Assembly: GCA_902729315.2 (NCBI GenBank)
Contig: LR746270.1
Span: forward strand, 5,545,721 to 5,609,720
DNA length: 64,000 nt
Direction of reading: 5' to 3'
Source: Spirodela intermedia
Taxonomy: Eukaryota > Streptophyta > Magnoliopsida > Alismatales > Araceae
Below are positions 10,368 through 22,048 of the stretch, piece by piece (within the stretch, counting starts at the first letter, position 1; the number at the start of each line of letters is the position of its first letter). Below the pieces are notes generated by a model. That model made no database searches, was not told the DNA's origin, and worked only from the letters and a program-made list of their open reading frames with translations. Both the position numbers and the translations under genes were made by a program.

Positions 10368-11397
10368 GTCCCTTAGTTTTCTTATGTGCAGGACGCGTGG
10401 CATGAATTCGTGCGTCCGATCGACATCGCGACAAATAACGTGCGTAGATCACGTGGAACCGAAGTCCACGCGATCAGAGATCAACCACGTGCCTAAATAC
10501 TCTCTTAAGTGAATACATCGCGACCGTCTGATCGAGAGTTATAACGGTCCAGATTATTCACATCAGATGGACATCCAATCACATCTTAACCGCACGATCA
10601 CGATCGGACGATCGTCGAATCGTCGCGACGATTCGTGAAGAAGCGTCTCAACGCGATCGCCCATCGCGATCAACTCCATCAGATTGGACGGCCACGATCA
10701 TTTCCAAATTTTATAAAATACGTTCTTCGCGACGGAAGAACTGCCGCGATCAATCTTCAAATTCTCTTTGTTTAGAGCTCCAATTCGCGCGCCATCTTTT
10801 CCATTGTGTTTGCAACTCATTTCCTCTTCTTTTGGATGTTTAATTTCAATGTTTGATTGAAAGAGTTGGAAGAAATCAAGTCTTGAACTCCTCTTTCGTC
10901 TTCGAAAATTCGGAATGAAAAGCCTTGCATCCGGCGATTAATTGGATCATTTCGAAGGCTAATTTGGGTTATATTGTTTTTTTTCATCTTAATCTTTCAT
11001 CATTTAGTGTTAATTTTACTTTAAGTATTGTAGATTAAGTTTAATTTTGTTTTAATTTCTGTTTTTAATCATTTCGCGATACGAAAATTTCTCTTAACTT
11101 CAAACTTCGATTACTCTTCGAATTCTCATCCAAATCAGCTGATTTTTGATTCCGTGGATTCGAAATTGAGTTATCTTTCTTAATATACTAAATTGTCGAA
11201 TTTCTAACCTAATTTCATCGTCTGATTTGACCGAATTTCAAAGATATCTCTCAAATTTCCCTAATTCTCCGTGGATTCAACCCTTAATTACCATTACACT
11301 AATTAATTACTTTGACTAATCATAAATTAGTAAGATTAGGACTTTGTTTTGACACTGAATCGTGTGCATTCAACGACCATACGATTTAGTCTCATCA

Positions 11398-12681
11398 AGG
11401 TGATGTCTTTCTAAGCTTTATCATTTATGAAAATATTTTCAGTGCTGAACTTTACATATATGCATGCTTCATTTGAAAATTATATTTTCTACATATTATG
11501 TTTTGATTTTTCTATGTCATTGAGGACATCATTTTTAAGTTGGGGGATAAAGGTATTAATTCTTAATTTATACTGTAAGATGATTAAGAATATGCGTTTA
11601 CATTTTTTTCATGCACACTTAGAACAACAACTAAAAAAAAAGTCAAAAAAACTATAACATCTATTTTTTTGTTTTCTGTTAGGAACAACAGATTGTCAAA
11701 AATAGTAGAGAAAAAATAGCCTGAAATTCGAAATTCTATTGACCCTTTTCTCACATTTCAATCCCTTAGACATTATTGCTAAAAATAGAACTGAAAATAG
11801 AACTGAAAGTAGAAAGCAAAATTGTCAGAACTATCTTATTTAAAAATTACTTACATCATATTACATGCAAGAAAAATTAAATCAATTAGATTGATTGATA
11901 TCAAAAGATATTAAGAAAATTATTACTGAGTTAAAAGAATGATTTAGTAGCATGAAATAGAATACTCTTTGGTTACATGATAGATAACATAGATTTGATT
12001 TTACAGATTTTCATTTCATGATCTTGATGGATAGTATTTACTTGTTGTAAAAATTTGATTGATCATTTATGATCTTGTGCACCTTGATCTATAGGACTTG
12101 TGAGGTGAAATCACTTATTTAAAAAAAAAAAAGAGAGACCAATGTGAAAATTCTAAAAACAAAAGATACACATGGAGGGTGTGTGACATCATTGTCATTA
12201 TCAAAAATTGTGCATAGAAAAACACTTGTTATAAAATAAGTAGATAAAGTGAAAACCCTAAAAATGAAGAGTACACATGGAGGATGTGAGACATCATTCT
12301 TATTATCGAAATTCATCTACAGGAAAAGCTACTTCAAAAATTAAGTTATAGAAAAGTTTAAATATAAGACCAATATTATTCTTGGATGAATATTAATAAT
12401 TAGAACATCTTGTAATTGTATTTAATATATCTATGAGTGAAGAAGTGATAAAAATATGAACAGAAGAAGTGAAGTCTAGATTGTTAATCCAAGGAGTAGT
12501 TAAATATTTAAGTGCTTGACATCATTCTTAAATACTTGATATAAGAATTTAAAGTGTCTAAAAGTGCATCATTTCTAATGGTATTTTTTTTAAGTATTGA
12601 AATATGATGTTTGAGATTTGTGAATTTTTATTTTCATAATTCTATTACTAAGGGACTAACAATGATTTAAGTTGGAGGATG
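11398..12681 (+). other. 3' non-coding region and polypurine tract of element P
   Basis: AT-rich, without a convincing ORF, and collinear with the minus strand of 1870-3262 in element M. It contains a two-unit tandem repeat at about 12140-12330 (cores with GTGTGACATCATTG and GTGAGACATCATTC, each with ACACATGGAGG). It ends with the purine tract AAGTTGGAGGATG (12669-12681) directly before the LTR start TGATAAGTC. Confidence 0.65.
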
Positions 12682-15600
12682 TGATAAGTCTTTAGTATTA
12701 TGAGTTAATAATTAGTAAATAATATAATTTTAGCCTTAACTCATGATAAATAGGCTTATATTTATGTTAAATTATGAAAAGTGGTTTTCAGTTGATTAAT
12801 GTGAATATTTGGCTAATTATGTGATTTTCTATAAATTTATATAATTTTTATATTCCCTTTTTTGAGATAAATGAAGAAAAAAATTAAAATTAAAATATAG
12901 CAAAAGGGGGGATTGCCAACCAGCCAGGCCCATAAGCAGGTTGGAAGCATAGTTGAAGGGAGCCGCGAGTAGGGGCTCGGGCGGCTAGGACTGATGGGGG
13001 CATGTGTGTGGCACTCCCCTTCCACATCACTAATGGCTAGTCGGTGATAAGTCTTCATTATCATGAGTTAGTAATTAGTAAATAATATAGTTTTAGCCTT
13101 AACTCATGATAAATAGACTTATATTTATGTTAAATTATCATTTGTGGTTTTCAGTTGATTAACGTGAATTTTTGGGTAATTATGTGATTTTATACGATTT
13201 TTATAGTCTTACTTTTGAGATAAATGAAGAATAAGAAAGAAAAATAAAAATATTACAAAATGAGGGGACCCGCCGGCTAGTCGGGCCTGCAAGCGGGTTG
13301 GAAGCACAGTCAGGAAGTAGCCGCGAGCAGGGGCTCAGCGGCTTAGCTTGGACCAATAGGGGCACGTGTGCTGTGCGCCACTCCCCTTCCACGTCACTAG
13401 TGGCCAGCCGGCTGTGGGGCAAGGAGTGGTCGTACATGCAAGAGAAGAGACTTTGCTTAAAAAGCTAACATTACTATATATTTGCCTGAAAAATCGGCGC
13501 ACAACCGATGTGGGACTAAACCCGCGTCACACCTTCCTTAGAGGCGGGCAACCAGTGCAGGTTTGAATCCTCCTAGAGTCAAAATTCATATATTTTTATC
13601 TGATTATCGCAACTTTCCTACAGATCGCTGTTGAAGGATTAAGCAATGAGAATCGCTAGATCATCGGCAAAAATCTCATCAACGCGATTCACAGAGCATT
13701 GCTACTAAAATTACTAAACGATTCGCAATAAAAGGATCGCAAATCCATCGAGTAAATCATCTCCAATTGATTGACAAACAAGCTGTCGTCGAGAAGAGGA
13801 CGATCCATCGGGAGATGAGTCGCCACCTCTTGAGAGCGTACTAGTTGCGATGAAGAGCCTCCTCTTGCTGCGCGGACCTGAGGATGAAGCTCCCTAACAC
13901 GCACCCCACCTCCATCTAGCTCCTCTCCGTCAGGTGACAGCCATCGGAGAGTCGCAAAGTCACCGTTTTTCCGTTCTGCCGGGTGACAGCAGCCAGAGAC
14001 GATTTGACGACCCACTTCATTGATCTCTAGACTTTGCGAGAAGATCTAGAGATTGCCCACGTCGTCTTTGTCCAAGGAGAGCCTTCGAGGTCGTGGACAC
14101 TGCACAATGATCCTCCCGAACACTTAGGATTCTAGTGCATCACCAACGCATCGTCGTCGCGACGCCAGAACTCTGTTTTCCTGCTTTTAATTTACTTTAC
14201 GCTTCATTTAGTGATAATTTTTGTGTTTTTAAGTTACCAAAGTATACTTTGGTCTATTACGATTTTTCCGGCTTTTACAGATCTTAATTTGATTAATTAA
14301 ATCATCTATAATCACTTACGCAAGAATTGTCAGGCGGAACTCTATTTCCACCCAATTCGCATTCGCTGGGCACTGACGTCATCCCGACATCTGCACCTTT
14401 ATTTCCCTTTTTCGTGAATTTTAAATATATTTCCTTTTTATTTCCTAGTGTAAAATTCATAGAAAATTGTATTCATTAAGAAAAATTCTGAATAATTACC
14501 AGATATTATATTACACTTCTGTGATCGACTTAGAAAATTATCGCTATTTTTGGAAGTTTTATTGAATTATAATTGATATATTTATTTAGAAATACTTCTA
14601 AATATCCGAAAATTCATATTTTCTAGTTTTATAAATTTTATATTTGCGTGATATACAACGACTGAGTCACGTCAGTCGGCTATGGGGCAAGGAGTGGCCA
14701 TACACACAAGAGAAATGGACTCATTACTTGCAAATGTGATATTACTCTATATTCATCGAAAACTTTGATGCACAAGCAATGTGGGACTAAACTCGCGTCA
14801 CGCCTTCCTTGAAAGGCTTTGAAGATTTTAATACCTAAACTACCCCTTAGTTGTAACAAAGATATACTATGATGATGTCACTTGATCAAAACATTAGAGT
14901 ACTTATTTCAATATCTCTCATGCAAGCAAGCAATTGATGTGGGTTCAAATCCTCTCAAAGCCAAAACTCATATTTTTATCTAATTATCACAACTTTCTTG
15001 TAGATCACCAATGAAGGATTAAGTCACCAAAATCGCTTGATCATCGATGAAAATCTTGTCAACATAATTCGCGGAGCATTGTTACTAAAATGTTGAATGA
15101 TTCATCATAAAAGGATCGCTAATCAATTGAGTAAATCATCTTTAATTGGTCGACAAACAAGCCATTGTCAAGAAGAGGACGATCCACTAAGAGACGTGTC
15201 GCCACCTCCTCAGAGTGTACTAGATGTGATGAAAGCCTCCTCTTGTTGTGCAAACCTGAGGATGAAGCTCCCTAACATGGGCCCCACTTCCATCCAATTC
15301 CTCTTTGTCGGGTGAAAGCTGCCAAAGAGCTGCAAAGTCATCATTTTTCCACTCCACCGAGTGACAGTCACTAGAGATGATTCGACAACCCATTTCATTG
15401 ATCTCTAGACTTCGCAAGAAGATCTTCAGATTACTCATGTCGTCCTTGTTAAAGGAGAGCCTTCGAGGCCGTAGACATTGCATAACAATTCTCTTAAATA
15501 ATTAGAATTTTCGATGACTAATGCATTACTGTCGTGACACCATAACTTTATTTTCTTACTTTAGCCTTAATTTTTACTTCATTTAATGATAAACTGTGTG

Positions 15601-16040
15601 ATTTAAATTTACCAAGTTATACTTCATTTAATTACAATTCTTCTAACTTTTATAAATCTTAATTTGATCAATTAAATTGTCTATAATCATTTACGTAAGA
15701 ATCATCAGGCAGGCAAAACTCTTTTTTTGTCCAATTCACATTCGTCAGGCGTTGACGTCATCTTGACATCTGCACCCTTATTTTTCTTTTTCATAAATTT
15801 TAAATATATTTTTTTTTCATTTCTTAGTATTAAATTCATAAAAAATTATATTCTTTGAGAAAAGTTCAAAAAAATTACTTGATATTGACCTAGAAAATTA
15901 CCACTATTTTTAGAAGTTTTATTGAATTATAATTGATATATTTGTTGAGAAATACTTCTAAATATCTGAAAATTAATATTATTTAGTTTTGAAATTTTTG
16001 AAATTTATGTGATTTACTATACAATGACTAAGTCATGTCA
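12682..16040 (+). mobile_element. Family A 3' LTR of element P, split by a nested LTR
   Basis: Sense LTR in two pieces: 12682-13044 and 14680-16040, starting TGATAAGTC after a polypurine tract and ending ACTAAGTCATGTCA. The gap holds a younger LTR of the same family flanked by GTCGG. About 110 bp of unrelated sequence (roughly 14818-14928) interrupts it just before the place where other copies carry the GGTTCGAATCC block. It is clearly more diverged from the other copies than the LTR nested in it. Confidence 0.85.
13045..14674 (+). mobile_element. Family A solo LTR with GTCGG target duplication
   Basis: A complete 1630 bp LTR from TGATAAGTCTTC to GAGTCACGTCA, with perfect 5-bp duplications at 13040-13044 and 14675-14679. 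It interrupts an older LTR of the same family at the conserved GCCGGCTGTGGGGC position, which pins the ends. A TATA box lies near 13475 and GATGTGGGACTAAA at 13507-13520. No internal domain is attached, so it is a solo LTR. Confidence 0.93.
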
Positions 16041-17491
16041 ATCTATCATATGATGATGTTTCAATTGCTAAATTTAGTGATTAGAATAGATATATAATTG
16101 TCATTTTAATGTTGAAAAGTGAAAAGGAGTTACTTGATCCATATGAGTAGAAAACTTTAGTAGAACTTGAGGTTGAGGAGGATGATAGAGTAGATGACCT
16201 AGTAGAACCTACAAAAAACCGAATTCATTAAAAACCTAATTCAAAAAATTATGTGCCCCCTATTCCATATCCTCAAGCTTTAAAATCATCAAGAGTTCCT
16301 CCTAGTGATAGTCACTTAAAATTTTTGAAGTGATCATCACTATTCTTTTAATTGATGCTATTTAGAATATTCCTTATTCTAAGTTTTTAAAAAATCTTTG
16401 TACTCCATCTAAAAAATAGAAGAGAATTGAATTATCTCAATGCATTAGTTCTATATTATTGAATCAAATTTCTAAGAAGAAAAGAGATCTAGGAGCCACA
16501 CTAATTACATGTGAAATTTGGAGTATAATTTTTAGTAAATCCCTTTTAGATACAAGAGCTAGTGTCAATATCATGTCAAAGGTTATTGATGACAAATTTA
16601 AGTTTGGAGAATTGGAGCCTATTTGTTTTAGTTTGTAGATGGGTCCATTAGACAACCATATGGGAGGCTAGAAGATGTGATTGTGAAAGTAGAAAGTTGT
16701 TTTCTTATTGACTTCCTCGTAGCTGATATGAAGGTTATAGAAAATTTGAGCCAAGCGCCCATAATTTTAGGGAGACCTTTCTTAGCTACAGTCCAAGCCA
16801 CTACTAATTAGGGCAAGGGGACAGTAGAATTCAAAGTGGGTAAGGAGAAGATTGAAATTCAAATTTCTAAGCTTCTAAAATTTCTTGAAAATGCTAGTGA
16901 GAATATGTGTGTGTGATTTCATTGATGAAGAAGAATTTGAGAGGCATTCAGCCCTTTGGAATTTAATTACTCCTCATGAAGAGGTAAAGGACATACATGA
17001 TTTAAATGTTGATTCTCTACTTTATCTCTATACTTCTAGATTCAAACTCAAAACCTTTACCTAGCTCTCTCAAATATGCATTCTTAGGTCCTCATAGAAC
17101 TTATCTTGTCATCATTTCATCTCATTTATCTTTCGATCAAGAAATGGCTTTGTTAAAAATTCTTAAATTACATAAATTTGCAATCGGCTGATCTATTGAT
17201 GATATTCATGGGATTAGTAAAGATATATGTGAGCACAAAATTTTTATTGATGAGAATATTAAGCCAACTAGGGAAGCCTAGAGACACCTTAATCCTCATA
17301 TCTTTGAAGTGGTTAAAAATGAAATTATTAAGTGGTTGAATGCAGGTTTCATTTACACTATTTTTGACAGCCCTTGGGTGAGCCATATTCATGTTGTACC
17401 TAAAAAATTTGAAATTATGATGTAGAAGAATGACCAGGGTGAGGAATTTCAAACAAGACCAACCACAAGATGGAGGGTATGCATAGAAAAT
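16041..17491 (+). pseudogene. Decayed gag-end/protease/RT start of a third Athila-like copy
   Basis: Plus-strand blocks in order: FLKNLCTPSKK and KKRDLGATLITCEI (about 16395-16510), protease with LLDTRASVNIMSK (about 16545-16580; the usual DTGA/DLGA active-site block has become DTRA), and an RT N-terminal part with REA, HLNPH, EVVKNEIIKWLNAGFIY and VSHIHVVPKK (about 17265-17410). It stops at the start of the RT palm, where an antisense family A LTR begins. Multiple stops. Neither a primer-binding site nor a 5' LTR of its own can be seen at 16041. Confidence 0.75.
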
Positions 17492-19117
17492 TTGATGTGA
17501 CTTATCCATTGTATAGTAAATCACACATATTTAAAATTTATAAAACTAGAAAATACAAATTTTTAGATATTTACAAATATTTCTAATTAACTATATCACT
17601 TAAAATTTAATAAAAGTTTAAAAATATGATAATTTTTCAAGTCAATTATAGAGAGGTAATATAATGTTGGATAATATTTCAAAATTTTTCTCAAAGAATA
17701 TGTTTTTTATTTTAGATTAAAAAATAAAAAAAACTATATATTTTAAAATTCTTAAAATAAGGGTGATGTCAAGATGCAGATGTCAGGATGATGTCAGCAC
17801 CCAGCGAACGTGAATCAAGCAGAAACAAAGTTTTGCCCAATGATTCTTACATAAGCGATTATAGACGATTTAATTGATCAAATTAAGATTTGTAAAAGTC
17901 AAAAGAATTATAATTGAATGAAGAATATTTTGATAAATTTAAATCACATAAATTATCACTAAATGAAGTAAAAATTAAGTTGAAAGTAAGAAAACAAAGT
18001 TTTGGCGTCGCTGTGGCGATGCGTCGGCAATGCACTGGAATCTTGAGTGTTCGGAAGGATCGTCGTTTAGTGCCCATGGCCTCGAGGGCTCTCCTTAGAC
18101 AAGGATGATGTGGGCAATCTCTAGATCTCCTTGCAAAGTCTAGAAATGAATGAAATAGGTTGTCGAATCGTCTCCGGCAGTTGTCACCTAGCGGAGCAAA
18201 AAAATTGTGACTTTGCAGCTTTTCGGCAGTTGTCACCCAATGAAGAAGAGTTGGATGGAGGTGGGGTGCATGTCAGGGAGCTTCATCCTCAAGTTTGCAT
18301 AGCCAGAGGAGGCTCTTCATCACATCTAGTATGCTCTTAGGATGTGGTGACTCGTCTCTTGAAAGATCGTCCTCTTCCGGACGACGACTTGTTCATCGAT
18401 CAATCGGAGATGCTTTACTCGATGAATTCGTGATCCTTTTATCACGACTCATTCATAAATTTTAGTAATAATGCTCCACGAATCATGTTGACGAAATTTT
18501 CGCCAATGATCTAGCAATTCTGAATGTTTAATCCTTCATCGACGATATGCAAGAAAGTCACGATAATTAGATAAAAAAATATGAGTTTTTGTTTTAGGAG
18601 GATTTGAACATGTGCCAATTGCCCACCCCTTTCTTGGGAAGGTGTGACGCGGGTTTAGTCCCACATTGCTTGTGCACCAATGTTTCTTGCAAATATATAA
18701 TAATATTACATTTTCAATCAAGTCCCTTTCTCGCGCATGTACGATCACTCTTTGCCCCACAACCGGCTGGCCACCAGTGACATGGAAGGGGAGTGACGCA
18801 CATCTGCCCCTATTTGGTCTAAGCTGCTCGAGCCCTTGCTCGTGGCTACTCCTCGACTGCACTTTCGACCCGCTTGCGGGTCCCCTCTCTATTTTGTTTT
18901 ATTTTTATTTTTATTTCTTTTTCTTCATTTATCTCAAGAGTAAGATTATAAAAATCATATAAATTTGTATAAAATTACGTAATTATCAAAAAATTCATGT
19001 TAATCAATTGAAAACCACTTTTCACACTTTAACACAAATATAAGCCAATTTATCATGAGTTAAGGCTAAAACTATATTATTTACTAATTATTAACTCATG
19101 ATAATGAAGACTTATCA
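17492..19117 (-). mobile_element. Family A LTR, antisense, full length
   Basis: Runs from TGATGTGACTTATCC to ...GAAGACTTATCA, 1626 bp, the family A length. Its two flanks (AAATT left, AGGTC right) do not match, unlike the other complete copies. The left flank is RT sequence of a plus-strand element and the right flank is the interior of a family B LTR. A deletion or recombination must have joined unrelated flanks. Confidence 0.88.
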
Positions 19118-20164
19118 AGGTCGGCCACACTATCATCATCGTGTGAGGGGAGAAAGGAAGAGCTGACCACTCATCAAAGTCCTTGAGTGCAGTTGGGGAA
19201 GGAAGGAAGAAGTTTGGTCATTGTTGAAGACATCGATTGCACAAAAGGAAGGAAAAACGGATTGTCATATTCGTGACTACCATCGGAATTTTGAAGATAA
19301 TCGATAATGTTTATTTTACCAGATAATAATTGATTATTATCTTTATATTCCCAATGGTGATATGTGTGAAAACATAAGTTCCTAATATAATAGTGCTCTG
19401 TGAGCCGCAAGATTAGATGAGCTTGACCACATGCATGTAGGATCAACCTGCTGCGAACCATTGCTAATTGGGAACTTAAGTTCTGTTACCATGGCACCTC
19501 TATAGCTATCAGATCAACCTTTAAGGCCACGTGCATGCTGAGCGGCATTGGATTTGCGAAGCACCAATGGATCACTTTACACAGCTGGTATTATGGCGGT
19601 TTGCTAGCCATAGGATCTAACTAATCTGATGACATGGCTCTCTATGTACCACTAGATGACACCATGCTCCAAATGGCTATGCTATAACAGATGAAAATGT
19701 TTAGTCCCACATCAGAAATATTTTGGGACATATGCTGAATATAAACTAAAGCTACAATCTCTTAGTAGAGATCCCTTCTCCTAAAATAAGGTGGTCTGCC
19801 TTCATGCGCTCACATGTGTATGTGCACTCCTTGCCCCATGGTCAATTGGCCACCGAGACATGGAAGGGGAGTGACACATGTGCATGGAGCGAGGCCTTCG
19901 TCACTTGACCTTAGCTCGTGCCTCCCCCAATCTAGGTCTACCCGTTTGACCACTATCCTCCCTTTGGGTCAGTTGCTGAGTGTTGGCTTGCCAATGAGTG
20001 GAATTTTTTTATATTTATTATTTTTATTTTAATAATAAAAAATTATGCTAAGTATTCTAACTTTAGACTTTTTAATTAACAATATATCCTTTATTTATTC
20101 TATAAGTTAACAAAATAAAATCAAATAATAAAACTAATTAAAACAAATAAATCTAGCATTAACA
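19118..20164 (-). mobile_element. Family B LTR fragment
   Basis: Matches the right-hand part of the complete family B LTR at 22049-24253 from its interior (GGTCGGCCACACTATC) to a terminus reading ...CTAGCATTAACA. About 1.15 kb of the left part is missing, replaced by the family A LTR at 17492-19117. Contains the antisense form of GATGTGGGACTAAA near 19710. Confidence 0.75.
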
Positions 20165-20268
20165 TGATCCTACTCATGTGTCTAGAATCGTCATTAGGTG
20201 AAGTCTTCATTTGGGAGAAGTAGTCATCTCTTCAAGTCTCAAGCATAGAATTATCTTCCTTTGAGCTC
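20165..20268. other. Short unassigned flank
   Basis: About 100 bp between the family B fragment and the family A solo LTR. It has no ORF or repeat that I recognise. It ends with AGCTC, the left target duplication of the next LTR. Confidence 0.4.
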
Positions 20269-21908
20269 TGATAAGTCTTCATTATCATGAGTTAATAATT
20301 AATAAATAATATAGTTTTAGCCTTAACTCATGATAAATAGACTTATATTTGTGTTAAAGTGTGAAAATTGGTTTTCAATTGATTAACATGAACTTTTGGG
20401 TAACTATGTGATTTTATACGAATTTATATGATTTTTTGTAGTCTTACTTTTGAGATAAATGAAGAAAAAGAAATAAAAATAAAAATATTGTAAAATGGGG
20501 GGATCTGTCGACCAGTCGGGCCTGCGAGTGGGTCGGAAGCATAGTGGGGGAGTAGCCGCGAGTAGGGGCTCGAGCGGCTTGGACCGATAGAGGCACGTGT
20601 GCGCCACTCCCTTTCCACGTCACCAGTGGCCAGCCAGCTGTGCGGCAAGGAGTGGTCGTACATGCGAGAGAATGGACTTACTTATAAATCTAACATTACT
20701 ATATATTCACCAAAAAATTTGGCACACAACTAATGTGGGACTAAACCCAGTCACCTTCCTCAGAAGGCGGGCAGGGGGCAACCGACGCGGATTCGAATCC
20801 TCTTAGAACCAAAATTTATATTTTTTTATCTAATTATTGCGACTTTCTTGCAGATCACCGGTGAAGGATTAAGCAACTAGAATCGCTAGATCATCGGTGA
20901 TAATCTTGTCAACGTGATTCACGGAGCATTGTTACTAAAATTGCTGAACGATTTGTGATAAAAAAATCACGAATCCATTGAGTAAAGTATCTCTAATTGA
21001 TCAACGAATAAGCTGTCATCGGGAAGAGGATGATCTGCTAGGAGATGAGTCGCAACCTCCTAAGAGCATACTGGATGCGATGAAGAGCCTCCTCTTGCTA
21101 CGTGCATTTGAGGATGAAGCTCCTTGACACGCGCCCCACCTCCATCTAGCTCCTCTCCATCGGATGACAACCGTCGAAGAGTCATAAAATTGTTGTTTTT
21201 CCACTTCGTCGGGTGACAGCCACCAGAGATGATTTGACGACCCATTTCATTGATCTCTAGACTTCACAAGGAGATCTAAAGATTGCCCACGTCATCCTTG
21301 TCCAAGGAGTGCCTTCGAGGCTGTAGACACTGCACAACGATCCTCCCGAATGCTCAAGATTCCGGTGCATTACTGACGCATCGCCGCCATAATGTTGGAA
21401 CTCTATTTTCCTACTTTCAACTTAATTTTCATTACATTTAGTGATAATTTATTAATTTTAAATTTATCAAGATATACTTCATTTATTACGATTCTTTCGG
21501 CTTTTAAAGATCTTAATTTGATCAATTAAATCATCTATAATCACTTACATAAGAATCATCGGGGGGAACTCTATTTCTGCTCGATTCGCGTTTGCCGGGC
21601 ACTAACATCATCTTGAGATCCGAACCCTTATTTCCCTTTTTCGTGAATTTTAAATATATTTTCTTTTCATTTCTTAGTATAAAATTCATAGAAAATAGTA
21701 TTGTTTGGAAAAATTTATGAATAATTACCAGATATTATATTACATCCTTGTGATTGACCTAAAAAATTACCACTATTTTTGGAAGTTATATTGAATTATA
21801 CTTGATATATTTGTTCAGAAATACTTCTAAATATCTGAAAATTTATATTTTCTAGTTGTATAAATTTTAAATTTACATGATTTACTTTACAATGACTAAG
21901 TCACATCA
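20269..21908 (+). mobile_element. Family A solo LTR with AGCTC target duplication
   Basis: A complete 1640 bp LTR from TGATAAGTCTTC to AAGTCACATCA, with perfect duplications AGCTC at 20264-20268 and 21909-21913. A TATA box lies near 20698 and AATGTGGGACTAAA at 20732-20745. No internal sequence is attached. Confidence 0.93.
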
Positions 21909-22048
21909 AGCTCCCTAAAGTTGTACTTAGAAATTATGTGTACCAACTTCACATCATTACTTAGTACTCACTTTCTTTGTCCTCTATACCTATTACTGTT
22001 TATAAGAACCCATCATTCATCTATTTCCCATGTTACTTATGATATGCT

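Larger units (their letters stand above)
9596..11397 (+). mobile_element. Family C solo LTR, 1.8 kb
   Basis: Begins TGATAACATGC and ends TTTAGTCTCATCA, with the duplication AGGTG at 9591-9595 and 11398-11402. The uninterrupted target (GAGGTGATGTCTTTCT) is preserved in element M near 3262, which confirms both ends. It has an AT-rich first 500 bp, a GC-rich promoter segment with G-boxes (10138-10225), a TATA box near 10322, and a CpG-rich segment with dyads down to about 10760. No internal coding region is attached, so it is a solo LTR left by recombination. The parent element is not otherwise present in this window; ends and structure suggest Ty3/gypsy. Confidence 0.9.
6640..16040 (+). mobile_element. 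Element P: 5'-truncated Athila-like retroelement
   Basis: Order: pol remnants (6640-9236), 3' non-coding region (9237-9595 and 11398-12668), polypurine tract (12669-12681) and 3' LTR (12682-13044 plus 14680-16040). Two later insertions split it: a family C solo LTR (9596-11397, duplication AGGTG) and a family A solo LTR (13045-14674, duplication GTCGG). The 5' LTR, gag and protease are missing, and the left end abuts the truncated LTR of element M head to head. Confidence 0.75.
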
